A stretch of 6,992 nucleotides of DNA from an uncultured Eubacteriales bacterium (GTDB taxonomy: Bacteria; Bacillota_A; Clostridia; Oscillospirales; Oscillospiraceae): NCBI GenBank assembly GCA_949742895.1, contig CATJRT010000266.1, positions 1 to 6,992 on the forward strand, written 5' to 3'. Of this stretch, positions 1 to 6,146 are shown one piece after another (position 1 is the first letter of the stretch; every line of letters starts with the position of its first letter). A program made the position numbers and the translations under genes. The notes beneath the pieces are model-generated. The model saw only the letters and a list, made by a program, of their open reading frames with translations, did no database searches and was not told the origin of the DNA.

Positions 1-2
1 CC

Positions 3-33
3 GGCGGAGGGGCGAAAGCCCCTCCGCCTTGTT
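3..33 (+). terminator. Strong GC-rich hairpin with U-tract, likely rho-independent terminator
   Basis: Positions 3-13 pair perfectly with 18-28 (11 bp, almost all G-C) around a GAAA tetraloop, and TTGTTTT follows on the plus strand. This is the layout of a rho-independent terminator for a gene entering from left of the window. It begins just past the stop codon of the minus-strand cyclo-ligase gene (stop at 34-36). On the minus strand the bases after the stem lie outside the window, so it is unknown whether the hairpin also terminates the leftward operon. Confidence 0.8.
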
Positions 34-573
34 TTATTCTGCCGGTCCCTCGTCGACCAGAACCAGCTTTACCGGTATATCGAATTCCTCCCGGGGCATA
101 TGCTCCACCAGGCGTCCAGGGCGGCATACGCATACGGTGAAGCCGGAAAAATCCACCAGCCAGCGGTCATAGTATCCCCCACCCCAGCCAAGGCGGTAGC
201 CCTCCCAGTCCACCATCAGGTGGGGGATGAGGGCGGCGGCAATCTCTTCCTTTGGGATGATGGGGCAGGTGCTGTCCGGCTCCGGGATGCCGAAGCGGTT
301 TGGGACCAGCTGGTCGGGGTCCAGCACCTGCCGGGCCTCCATCTCCCGGTGGGGCAGCACCACGGGCAGGGCCACCCGCTTGTTCCGCTCCAGCAGTGCG
401 AGGATGAGGGGCAGGGTGTCCGGCTCCCGTCCAGTGCCGTAGAACACCATTACGGTGTCTGCCTCCTCTACCTGGGGTAGGGCCAGGAAGCGCTGGAACA
501 GTGCCCCAGCGTCTACCTGGGGCAGGGCGGCGGCGTGGCGGCGCAGTTCCGCCTTGCGTTCTGCGGGAGTCAT
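34..573 (-). CDS. 5-formyltetrahydrofolate cyclo-ligase (MTHFS family)
   Basis: This cytoplasmic folate enzyme uses ATP to convert 5-formyltetrahydrofolate (folinic acid) to 5,10-methenyltetrahydrofolate, returning a storage or inhibitory folate to one-carbon metabolism. The 179-residue product is close to the usual family length. The family hallmark LGWGGGYYDRWL is at residues 128-139, preceded by the typical LIPHLMVDWEGYR. FGIPEP is at 94-99, and the N-terminal KAELR segment matches the Lys/Arg-rich start involved in nucleotide binding. The C-terminal FDIPVKLVLVDEG fits the usual closing strand. The ATG at 571-573 overlaps the stop codon of the upstream DJ-1 gene as ATGA, so translation is probably coupled. 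The family name ygfA/fau is used in E. coli; no symbol is assigned here. No inactivating change is seen. Confidence 0.93.
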   Translation of the reverse strand: MTPAERKAELRRHAAALPQVDAGALFQRFLALPQVEEADTVMVFYGTGREPDTLPLILALLERNKRVALPVVLPHREMEARQVLDPDQLVPNRFGIPEPDSTCPIIPKEEIAAALIPHLMVDWEGYRLGWGGGYYDRWLVDFSGFTVCVCRPGRLVEHMPREEFDIPVKLVLVDEGPAE

Positions 574-1127
574 AGAGCGTAGTGCAGTCCGGCCCGGACC
601 TGGTCGGCGGCGGCGGTGCCGGAGAGCACCTCAACCAGGGCCAGAGCAAAGTCGAAGGCGGAGCCGGGGGCGCGACCGGTGACCAGCTTCCCCTGGGTGA
701 CCACGCTGCGGTCCATCACCGGGATAACCCCTGCGGCGGATAGCTCGCCCTCCATGCCGGGATAGCACACGGCGTGGACGCCGGGACCGATCAGTTCTGC
801 CCGGGCCAGCAGGGTGGGGGCGGCGCAGATGGCCGCCAGCCAAACCGCCGGGTCGGCGTTGGCCTGGGCAATGAGGGTCATGGCGGCTTCGCTGCGTTCC
901 ATGGCGGACACTCCGCCCATGCCGCCGGGCATGACTACCATGTCGCCGGGGGCTGGTGTTACCGCCTCCACGGGCAGATCGGCCTGGACTACGATGTTGT
1001 GAGCGCCGGCGATGGCGCTGCCGCCGATGCCGGCCAGGGATACAGACAGGCCGGCGCGGCGCAGAATGTCGGCGGTGACCAGGGCCTCGGCTTCCTCAAA
1101 GCCAGCGCCCAGCAGGATATATACCAT
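570..1127 (-). CDS. DJ-1/PfpI family protein (YajL/DJ-1-like)
   Basis: The 185-residue product belongs to the DJ-1/ThiJ/PfpI superfamily, whose members act as glyoxalase III-type or deglycase-like stress proteins; the exact activity is debated. The sequence aligns along its length with human DJ-1. GFEEAEALVTADILRRAG (9-26) carries the conserved glutamate E14, VVMPGG is at 64-69, and the nucleophile elbow AAICAAPTLLA (98-108) holds the reactive cysteine C101. Near the C-terminus are GRAPGSAFDFALALVEVLSG and a final helix. At the DJ-1 His126 position there appears to be Tyr in a CYPG motif. An in-frame ATG lies 33 bases upstream (1158-1160), but the start at 1125-1127 is chosen because AAAAGGAG sits about 11 nt before it and the DJ-1 fold begins at VYILL. 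It is the second gene of the operon, 39 bp after the glycosyltransferase, and its TGA overlaps the cyclo-ligase ATG. Confidence 0.9.
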   Translation of the reverse strand: MVYILLGAGFEEAEALVTADILRRAGLSVSLAGIGGSAIAGAHNIVVQADLPVEAVTPAPGDMVVMPGGMGGVSAMERSEAAMTLIAQANADPAVWLAAICAAPTLLARAELIGPGVHAVCYPGMEGELSAAGVIPVMDRSVVTQGKLVTGRAPGSAFDFALALVEVLSGTAAADQVRAGLHYAL

Positions 1128-1166
1128 AAAGCAAGCATCTCCTTTTATCTGTGATGTCAAACATTT

Positions 1167-1889
1167 TTATTGTTTCTGGAGCCTTGCCCTTGCGGCGGAG
1201 CTGAGAAACAGGGGCAACTTGGCCATCCGGCCGATACGGGAGGGCTGCTTCATCAGGCGGTAGAACCACTCCAGCCCCAGCTTCTGAAAGCTCTCCGGGG
1301 CGCGTTCCACCACGCCCGCGAATACGTCCATCGAACCGCCCAAGCCGACCAGCAGCCTTGCCCCGGTGGCCTGGCCGTTGGCAGCGATCCATTTTTCCTG
1401 TTTGGGTGCGCCCAGGCAGACGAATACCACATCTGCCTGCGATAGCCGGACAGTCTCCGCCACCGGGCCGTCTTCCTTGAAATACCCGTCATGACAGCCG
1501 CACACCACCAGTCCCGGATAGGCGGCGGCCAGGTTGGCGGCAGCCTTTTCCGCTACGCCGGGGGCGGCCCCCAGCAGGAACAGCCGTTTACCAGCTTTGG
1601 CCATCCGGCCTATGAGGGCGGAGGCGAAGTCGATGCCGGGCACACGGCCCTTCAGTGGCCTGCCCAGAATCCTGGCGGCGTAGATGATGCCCACACCGTC
1701 GGGGATGACCAGGTCGGCCTTTGCCAGGATGCCGGAGAACTCCGGGTCGGCGTTGGCCCGCTGGACCAGCTCCGGATTGGGCGTAGCCACCAAGTGGGGG
1801 CCGTCCTGCTCCAACAGCTCCATGGCCCGGTCCACAGCTTCTTCAAGTGTCACATTATCAAAGGCTACGCCCATTACATCGGTGCGCAT
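1167..1889 (-). CDS. WecG/TagA/CpsF family glycosyltransferase (GT26)
   Basis: The 240-residue product is a GT26 glycosyltransferase. Family members transfer N-acetylmannosamine or N-acetylmannosaminuronic acid from a UDP-sugar to a lipid-linked GlcNAc at the inner membrane face, in wall teichoic acid, enterobacterial common antigen or capsule synthesis. Visible hallmarks are ATPNPELV (35-42, with T36), IPDGVGIIYAARILGRPLKGRVPGID (from 62, with D64), VFVCLGAPKQEKWI, and GLGGSMDVFAG followed by RAPESFQKLGLEWFYRL. T36 and D64 match the positions of the Thr and Asp implicated in Thermoanaerobacter TagA. The start at 1887-1889 is preferred over the ATG at 1920-1922 because AGAGGAG lies 8 nt upstream and the homologous region begins there. 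It is the first gene of a leftward operon. The acceptor is unknown because no other wall-polymer genes are in view, so the symbol tagA is not assigned. Confidence 0.92.
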   Translation of the reverse strand: MRTDVMGVAFDNVTLEEAVDRAMELLEQDGPHLVATPNPELVQRANADPEFSGILAKADLVIPDGVGIIYAARILGRPLKGRVPGIDFASALIGRMAKAGKRLFLLGAAPGVAEKAAANLAAAYPGLVVCGCHDGYFKEDGPVAETVRLSQADVVFVCLGAPKQEKWIAANGQATGARLLVGLGGSMDVFAGVVERAPESFQKLGLEWFYRLMKQPSRIGRMAKLPLFLSSAARARLQKQ

Positions 1890-1942
1890 GGCGTTCGCTC
1901 CTCTCGCGGTATGCTGCGGCATACCTGTCCATTTTTTTGGTT

Positions 1943-1971
1943 ATTGTAACATACAAGGGAAAAAAAGTCCA
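1943..1971 (-). promoter_or_regulatory. Sigma-A promoter of the glycosyltransferase/DJ-1/cyclo-ligase operon
   Basis: Read on the minus strand, a -35 box TGGACT (1966-1971, 4/6 to consensus) is separated by 17 bp from a -10 box TACAAT (1943-1948, 5/6), which carries an upstream TGn extension. Transcription would begin near 1936, giving a leader of about 47 nt before the ATG at 1889. No operator or riboswitch is recognised in that leader. Confidence 0.7.
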
Positions 1972-2005
1972 TCCCATGGGGGAAGTATTTACGGACTGTT
2001 TACGA

Positions 2006-2149
2006 AGAAGCGCTGAGCCATCGTGAACAGCGCGGATGGAGGGGAGCGAAGGCAAAAAACCGGCCGCCGCGCAGCGGGGGCGGATTTTGCCTGAGTCAGA
2101 GCGAAGCTGTGCGTTGCGAACAGGCGAAGCGTGATCAGAAGCGCTGAGC
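2006..2149. repeat. Gene-free segment bounded by a 13-bp direct repeat and holding shorter repeats
   Basis: AGAAGCGCTGAGC occurs exactly at 2006-2018 and 2137-2149. Between them GAGCGAAG occurs at 2044-2051 and 2099-2106, and GCGAAG recurs near 2124. No convincing coding region is visible: reading through on the minus strand gives a low-complexity product rich in Ser, Ala, Pro and Phe, with no recognisable ribosome binding site. The layout suggests a dispersed intergenic repeat (REP- or MITE-like) or a decayed sequence between the divergent promoters at 1943-1971 and 2240-2268. Its nature is inference. Confidence 0.45.
2051..2091. other. Imperfect GC-rich stem-loop within the intergenic repeat region
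   Basis: GGCAAAA (2051-2057) pairs with TTTTGCC (2085-2091). A small internal loop follows, then CCG (2060-2062) pairs with CGG (2081-2083), CC (2064-2065) with GG (2079-2080), and CCGC (2067-2070) with GCGG (2074-2077), closing on GCA. There is one bulged G and one G/G mismatch. No U-tract follows on either strand, so a simple terminator is unlikely. It may be the palindromic core of a repeat element or part of an unidentified RNA. Confidence 0.5.
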
Positions 2150-2239
2150 AGGCGGCTGCGGGGGAGTTTGGAACAGAGTGGGGGTGAAAAGCGGGAAGGC
2201 TATGAAAGAACGGGAATTTGGGGAAATGTAAGATTTTTC

Positions 2240-2268
2240 TTGACATCAATGCTGTAAAGCGTTATACT
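2240..2268 (+). promoter_or_regulatory. Strong sigma-A promoter of the ABC importer operon
   Basis: A perfect -35 TTGACA (2240-2245) is separated by exactly 17 bp from TATACT (2263-2268, 5/6 to the -10 consensus). Transcription would start near 2275, about 95 nt before the ATG of the binding-protein gene. The spacer contains GTAAAGCGT (2254-2262), which recurs in the leader and may be a regulatory site. Confidence 0.87.
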
Positions 2269-2346
2269 GACTGGCGTGGGCTGGAACAGCCTGCATATTT
2301 TTCACCCTGATGCTTTCTCAACGCAAAGTGGTAAAGCGTCAAACTG
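2254..2346 (+). repeat. Two copies of GTAAAGCGTNNNACTG in promoter and leader, candidate operator
   Basis: GTAAAGCGTNNNACTG occurs at 2254-2269, spanning the promoter spacer and -10 box, and at 2331-2346, just upstream of the ribosome binding site. All 13 specified bases match and the copies begin 77 bp apart. A repressor binding both copies would cover the -10 region and the leader, but no regulator gene is adjacent and chance is not excluded. The leader also holds a short hairpin, GGCTG (2279-2283) pairing with CAGCC (2287-2291). It has no recognisable T-box or other riboswitch. Confidence 0.4.
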
Positions 2347-2368
2347 CAATTATTTGGAGGAATTGAGA

Positions 2369-3403
2369 ATGAAAAAGAGTTCCAAACTGGCTGCGCTGCT
2401 GCTGGCGCTGGTCATGGTCCTGTCGCTGTGCGCCTGCTCCGGCGATTCCGAGTCAGAGAACAGCGCCCCAGCAGGAGATGAGGCTTCCGCCCCCGCTGCT
2501 GGTCCCAGCGAGTCCGGCGGCAAGGTCTATCAGGTTGGTATCTCCCAGTACGTCACCCACCCCGCGCTGGACGCCGCCACCGAGGGCTTCATCGCCGCCA
2601 TGAACGACAGACTGGGCGAGGACGGCTGGACCTATGACCTTCAGAACGCCGCCGAGGATATTCCCACCTGCGGCACCATCGCCAACTCCTTCGTGTCCAA
2701 GAAGGTCGACCTCATCATGGCCAACGCCACCCCGGCCCTCCAGGCCGCTGCCGCCGCCACCGGCGATATTCCCATCCTGGGCACTTCCGTCACGGAGTAC
2801 GGCGTAGCCTTCAGCATTGACGACTTCTCTGGCACCGTGGGCGGCAACATCTCTGGCACCTCCGACCTGGCCCCCCTGGACCAGCAGGCGGCCATGATCA
2901 AAGAGTGGTATCCCGATGCGGAGACCGTAGGCCTGCTCTACTGCTCCAAGGAGGCTAACAGCCAGTACCAGGTGGATACCGTTCAGAAGTACCTGGAGGA
3001 CTTGGGCTACAAGTGCAAGCAGTACGCCTTCTCCGACTCCAACGACATCGCCGCAGTGTGCCAGAGCGCCAACGACAACAGCGATGTGATCTATATTCCC
3101 ACCGATAACTCCGCCGCCGCGAACACCCCTGTCATCGACAACATCTGCCGGGGCAACACCCCTGTGTTCTGCGGCGAGGAGAACATCTGCGCTGGCTGCG
3201 GCGTGGCAACCCTGTCTATCAGCTACTACGATATCGGATACAAGACCGGCGAGATGGCCGCCGACATCCTGGTCAACGGCGCGGATATCTCCACCATGCC
3301 TGTCCAGTACGCCCCCGAGTTCGTGAAGAAGTACAACCCCACTATCTGCGCGGATCTTGGCATCGACGCACCCGGGGGCTACGAGGCCATCGAGGTTGAG
3401 TGA
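2369..3403 (+). CDS. ABC importer substrate-binding lipoprotein (COG2984/PF04392, TrpX-like)
   Basis: This is the extracellular, lipid-anchored receptor of an ABC importer; it captures the solute and delivers it to the permease encoded next. The 344-residue product starts with a lipoprotein signal peptide: basic MKKSSK, a hydrophobic core to residue 20, and lipobox Leu-Cys-Ala-Cys with C23 as the likely lipidated residue. A Ser/Glu/Ala/Pro/Gly linker (24-51) follows. Family motifs include GISQYVTHPALDAATEGF (57-74), LGTSVTEY (137-144), NISGTSDLAPL (160-170), YIPTDNSAA (242-250) and ATLSISYYDIGYKTGEMAADIL (280-301). Solved relatives bind tryptophan or phenylalanine, so an aromatic amino acid is the best guess, not a proven substrate. 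The start is fixed by GGAGG at 2356-2360, 8 nt before the ATG. A longer reading from 2276 would place the transcription start at its own codon. Confidence 0.9.
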   Translation: MKKSSKLAALLLALVMVLSLCACSGDSESENSAPAGDEASAPAAGPSESGGKVYQVGISQYVTHPALDAATEGFIAAMNDRLGEDGWTYDLQNAAEDIPTCGTIANSFVSKKVDLIMANATPALQAAAAATGDIPILGTSVTEYGVAFSIDDFSGTVGGNISGTSDLAPLDQQAAMIKEWYPDAETVGLLYCSKEANSQYQVDTVQKYLEDLGYKCKQYAFSDSNDIAAVCQSANDNSDVIYIPTDNSAAANTPVIDNICRGNTPVFCGEENICAGCGVATLSISYYDIGYKTGEMAADILVNGADISTMPVQYAPEFVKKYNPTICADLGIDAPGGYEAIEVE

Positions 3404-3440
3404 TTGCGGCCTGCCGGGAAAAACACAAAAATTTGCAAAA

Positions 3441-3470
3441 CAGCGGGAAAGGGACTTCCCTTTTCCGCTG
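3441..3470 (+). other. Stable hairpin between binding-protein and permease genes
   Basis: Positions 3441-3453 pair with 3458-3470 over 13 bp, including one G-U pair, around an ACTT loop. CTTTGCGTT follows rather than a clean U-run, so termination is probably partial at most. In binding-protein-dependent importers such hairpins often attenuate readthrough or protect the 3' end of the upstream message, allowing more receptor than permease to be made. That role is inferred from position. A second small hairpin, GTGCC (3491-3495) with GGCAC (3501-3505), lies between it and the permease. Confidence 0.65.
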
Positions 3471-3540
3471 CTTTGCGTTATACTGCTAAAGTGCCGGACG
3501 GGCACAAAGTCTTTGATTTGAGAGAACGGGAGGAACGCTT

Positions 3541-4494
3541 ATGATGGATTTCATCGGCGCATTGCCGGGGGCCGTATCCCAGGGGCTGATCTGGGGCATC
3601 ATGGCCATCGGCGTGTATATCACCTATAAAATTCTGGACATTGCAGACCTGACGGTGGACGGATCCTTTTGCACCGGGGGCGCTGTGTTCGTAGTGCTGT
3701 TCGGCAGCGGCGTGAACATCTGGCTGGCTCTGCTGCTGGCTCTGCTGGCGGGGATGCTCACCGGCCTTGTCACCGGGTTGCTTCATACGGTGTGCGGCAT
3801 ACCGGCCATCCTGGCCGGCATCCTGACTCAGCTTGGCCTGTGGTCCATCAATCTGGCCATCATGGGCATGAAGTCCAATGTGGCCATCAATCTGCTGAAC
3901 AAGGACAACTTGGAGAAGCTGCTGGTCTGCCAGCGTTTCCTTCAGGAGGTTGCCAAGGGAAATTATTCCTTTGTTCGCCACCCCATCTTTGTGGTGGGCC
4001 TGTTCTCCGTGGCGCTCATCGCAATCCTGTACTGGTTCTTCGGCACCGAGCTGGGTGCATCCCTTCGGGCTACCGGTGCCAACCAGCATATGGCCCGGGC
4101 CCAGGGCATTAACACCCAGTTCAACAAGGTGCTGGGCCTGACCATCTCCAACGGATTGGTGGCCCTGTCCGGGGCGCTCCTCAGCCAGTACCAGAGCTTT
4201 GCCGACGCCAGCATGGGCAAGGGGGCCATTGTCATTGGCCTGGCCGCCGTCATCATCGGCGAGGTGCTGTTCTCTCGGATCTTCCGCAATTTTGCGCTGA
4301 AGCTGCTGGGGGTGTCCCTGGGTGCGGTGGTTTATTACATTGTCATCCAGGCCGTGGTGTATTTTAGCAATATTGACGCAAACTATCTGAAGCTGATTTC
4401 CGCTGGCATAGTGGCGGTGTTCCTGACGGTTCCATACTGGAAGGAACGGTACTTCTTCGGCAGGGTGAAGAAGGGGGGCGCGGTCCGTGCTTGA
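3541..4494 (+). CDS. ABC importer permease (COG4120/BPD_transp_2, TrpY-like)
   Basis: The 317-residue integral membrane subunit forms the translocation path of the importer. It is strongly hydrophobic, with about eight or more predicted membrane segments (roughly 10-28, 45-80 as a pair, 88-108, 148-166, 198-217, 228-243, 253-275 and 283-298). The cytoplasmic loop LGASLRATGANQHMARAQGIN (171-191) is the family signature expected to contact the ATPase. The C-terminus is short and basic. The start at 3541 has GGGAGG at 3528-3533 with a 7-nt spacer; a second ATG follows immediately at 3544. The gap of 137 bp after the receptor gene holds two hairpins. The last 8 bp overlap the ATPase gene, which points to translational coupling and equal dosage of the two subunits. 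The substrate is inferred only from the receptor family. Confidence 0.9.
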   Translation: MMDFIGALPGAVSQGLIWGIMAIGVYITYKILDIADLTVDGSFCTGGAVFVVLFGSGVNIWLALLLALLAGMLTGLVTGLLHTVCGIPAILAGILTQLGLWSINLAIMGMKSNVAINLLNKDNLEKLLVCQRFLQEVAKGNYSFVRHPIFVVGLFSVALIAILYWFFGTELGASLRATGANQHMARAQGINTQFNKVLGLTISNGLVALSGALLSQYQSFADASMGKGAIVIGLAAVIIGEVLFSRIFRNFALKLLGVSLGAVVYYIVIQAVVYFSNIDANYLKLISAGIVAVFLTVPYWKERYFFGRVKKGGAVRA

Positions 4495-5281
4495 CGTAAA
4501 AAATATCTCCAAGACCTTCAACGCTGGTACGGTGAACGAAAAGACGGCGCTGAATGGATTGTCCCTCCACCTGAATGAAGGCGAGTTCGTTACTGTCATC
4601 GGCGGCAACGGCGCGGGTAAGTCCACCCTGCTCAACGCGGTGGCGGGGGTGTGGCCGGTGGACTCCGGAACCATCTCCATCGGCGGCTCGGATGTGACCC
4701 GTTTGCCGGAGCACAGGCGGGCCAAATACATCGGCCGGGTGTTTCAGGACCCCATGATGGGCACCGCCGCCACCATGCAAATCGAAGAAAACCTGGCGCT
4801 GGCCGCTCGCCGGGGCAAAACCCGCACTCTGCGTACCGGCATCGGCCGGAACGAGCGGGAGGGCTACCGGGAGCTGCTGAAGCTCTTGGACCTGGGGCTG
4901 GAGGACCGGCTTACCTCCAAGGTGGGGCTGTTGTCCGGCGGTCAGCGGCAGGCGCTGACCCTGCTGATGGCCACCCTGCAAAAGCCCCGGCTACTGCTGC
5001 TGGACGAGCACACCGCCGCTCTGGACCCTAAGACGGCGGCCAAGGTGCTGGATGCCACTGAGCGCATCGTAGGCAAGGACCACCTGACCACCCTGATGAT
5101 TACCCACAACATGAAGGACGCCATTGTCCATGGCAACCGGCTCATCATGATGTACGAGGGCCGAGTAGCGCTGGATATCGCGGGGGAGGACAAGAAAAAG
5201 CTCACCGTGGAGGACCTGCTGGCCAAGTTCGGTCAAGCAACCGGATCTGACGAAGCGGACGACAAACTGCTGTTAGGTTAA
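4487..5281 (+). CDS. ABC importer ATP-binding protein (COG1101, TrpZ-like)
   Basis: The 264-residue cytoplasmic ATPase powers the importer and should work as a dimer on the permease. All catalytic motifs are present: Walker A GGNGAGKST (39-47), Q-loop Q87 in VFQDP, signature LSGGQ (149-153), Walker B LLLLDE (169-174) and switch histidine H207 in MITHNM. The Walker B continuation is DEHTAALDP rather than the usual DEPTSALDP; this His variant is typical of the COG1101 subgroup and supports pairing with COG2984/COG4120 partners. The start is GTG at 4487-4489, inside the end of the permease gene, with AAGGGGGG at 4471-4478 and an 8-nt spacer. Some relatives are labelled PhnK-like, but nothing here indicates phosphonate transport. 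It is the last gene of the operon, followed by a terminator 9 bp after the stop codon. Confidence 0.92.
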   Translation: MLDVKNISKTFNAGTVNEKTALNGLSLHLNEGEFVTVIGGNGAGKSTLLNAVAGVWPVDSGTISIGGSDVTRLPEHRRAKYIGRVFQDPMMGTAATMQIEENLALAARRGKTRTLRTGIGRNEREGYRELLKLLDLGLEDRLTSKVGLLSGGQRQALTLLMATLQKPRLLLLDEHTAALDPKTAAKVLDATERIVGKDHLTTLMITHNMKDAIVHGNRLIMMYEGRVALDIAGEDKKKLTVEDLLAKFGQATGSDEADDKLLLG

Positions 5282-5289
5282 ATGATTGG

Positions 5290-5320
5290 CCCCGCCGGTG
5301 ATGCCGGCGGGGTGCTTTTT
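5290..5320 (+). terminator. Rho-independent terminator of the ABC importer operon
   Basis: Positions 5290-5298 (CCCCGCCGG) pair perfectly with 5304-5312 around a TGATG loop, followed by TGCTTTTT. It lies 9 bp after the ATPase stop codon. Its T-run overlaps the final stop codon of the convergent minus-strand gene (5319-5321). On the minus strand no U-run follows the hairpin, so it probably terminates mainly the rightward transcript. Confidence 0.9.
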
Positions 5321-5609
5321 ATGCAAAATATGCGGTTATAGCTGTTTTCAAGTTGGACAGAAAGCTGTCCCGGCCAAACACGATGAATTTCCATGCGTTC
5401 CCGTCGCTCATTTGGATGGTTAGGGTGGGCAGGAACAGCGCTTTGCTCTTCTCCACATTCTTGATGCGGCAGAAGGGAAGGGCCAGGTTCCGAATCTCCG
5501 GCGGCACCTGGAGCTTTTCCGTGCGGTAGGTCACCCGCTCGTCGTCCAAAAACAGTGCCCCGCCCAGCAGGCCCTGGTAACACAGGCTTGCGATATAGGT
5601 CTTATCCAT
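5319..5609 (-). CDS. Small GRAM/PH-like domain protein, function unknown
   Basis: The 96-residue product has no signal peptide or clear membrane helix. Its pattern resembles a bacterial GRAM or PH-like domain, a small beta-barrel with a closing helix: GGALFLDDERVTYRT (16-30) looks like the first strands, LALPFCRIKNVEKSK (42-56) like the central 'I..v' strand and turn, LTIQMSDGNAWKFIVFG (63-79) like the following hairpin, and DSFLSNLKTAITAYF like the C-terminal helix. This is recognition by pattern, not by search. Such domains can bind membranes or act as adaptors, but no ligand can be named. It is the last gene of the four-gene operon, 12 bp after the preceding gene. AGGCGG about 9 nt before the ATG is a weaker ribosome binding site than those of its neighbours and touches the upstream stop codon. 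Confidence 0.75.
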   Translation of the reverse strand: MDKTYIASLCYQGLLGGALFLDDERVTYRTEKLQVPPEIRNLALPFCRIKNVEKSKALFLPTLTIQMSDGNAWKFIVFGRDSFLSNLKTAITAYFA

Positions 5610-5621
5610 CGCCTGTTCCGC

Positions 5622-5927
5622 CTAAATGATTCCTTTGTTATATTTGAATTGGGCATAAAGCATGATGGCAAGTCCGATTGCAGCTCCAGCTGCCAGGAGA
5701 TAGAAAATAGGTTCAAAATCGAAGATCATTTGAAGGAGCGCCGTCGCAACAGTGGACGTGCCCATGATCAGGGTTCCGAGTCCCATCGTTTTCCCATATC
5801 TGGGCGCGTCTGCCTTGCTGACCTTGCGGCGGTTATACCAATGTATCTTGGAAATATTTCCCTTGAGATTTGGAACGCTCACGGCGATCAAAACAATCCC
5901 AAGGAGCAGCAAAAGCAAATAGTCCAT
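5622..5927 (-). CDS. Small three-helix membrane protein, function unknown
   Basis: The 101-residue product is predicted to be an inner-membrane protein with three hydrophobic segments (about 3-19, 46-67 and 72-93). Between the first and second lies a polar, basic loop containing HWYNRRKVSKADAPRYGKTMG (29-49). This layout is reminiscent of small Firmicute membrane families such as DUF3784, but the assignment is uncertain and no function is proposed. The gene is translated from ATG 5925-5927 with a perfect AGGAGG (5936-5941) that overlaps the stop codon of the XRE gene upstream, so the two are probably coupled translationally. It sits between the XRE regulator and the GRAM-like gene in one operon. 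Confidence 0.8.
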   Translation of the reverse strand: MDYLLLLLLGIVLIAVSVPNLKGNISKIHWYNRRKVSKADAPRYGKTMGLGTLIMGTSTVATALLQMIFDFEPIFYLLAAGAAIGLAIMLYAQFKYNKGII

Positions 5928-5939
5928 TTCATCGTCCTC

Positions 5940-6146
5940 CTAAAAATAGAATAGTTCCTCAAACTTTTTATCCAGCGCCACGCACAAAATCAGCGCCAGT
6001 TTGGCGGTGGGGTTGAACTGCCCCGTCTCAATGGAGCTAATGGTGTTCCGGGACACGCCCCCCAGGGCGGCAAGTTGAGCCTGGGAGAGGTCCTTTTCCG
6101 AGCGGGCTTCCTTCAGGCGATTTTTCAGGATGAGTCCCTCGTCCAT
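5940..6146 (-). CDS. XRE-family helix-turn-helix transcriptional regulator
   Basis: The 68-residue product is almost entirely a Cro/C1-type DNA-binding domain of the compact type common in Firmicutes. RLKEARSEKDLSQAQLAALGG (10-30) contains helices 1 and 2, VSRNTISSIETG (31-42) contains the recognition helix, and FNPTAKLALILCVALDKKFEELF completes the five-helix fold. There is no separate ligand or oligomerisation domain. A longer reading from 6356 is rejected because it runs through the neighbouring membrane-protein gene in another frame, while ATG 6144-6146 has GGAGG with a 7-nt spacer. The start shares one base with the preceding stop codon (TGATG). The inverted repeat at the operon promoter is the obvious candidate binding site, implying autoregulation; this is inference. 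Confidence 0.92.
   Translation of the reverse strand: MDEGLILKNRLKEARSEKDLSQAQLAALGGVSRNTISSIETGQFNPTAKLALILCVALDKKFEELFYF

Noticed and set aside
1989..2249. An 86-codon minus-strand open frame in the gene-free region.
   Set aside because: It has low-complexity composition, no ribosome binding site, runs through repeats and a hairpin, and overlaps the importer promoter.
2276..2368. N-terminal extension of the substrate-binding protein to the ATG at 2276.
   Set aside because: It would start at about the predicted transcription start without a ribosome binding site and would bury the lipoprotein signal peptide that begins at 2369.
2275..2368. A T-box or other riboswitch in the importer leader.
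   Set aside because: The leader is only about 95 nt and lacks a T-box core sequence, an antiterminator/terminator pair or any aptamer motif I recognise.
2453..3505. A 350-codon open frame on the minus strand opposite the substrate-binding protein gene.
   Set aside because: It is antisense to a clearly recognised lipoprotein gene, is rich in Gly/Val/Ala as expected of a GC-rich shadow frame, and has no family match or ribosome binding site that I can see.
3478..4731. A 417-codon open frame on the minus strand opposite the permease and ATPase genes.
   Set aside because: It crosses two well-supported genes in antisense, has biased composition (many Gln, His and Gly), and shows no domain pattern.
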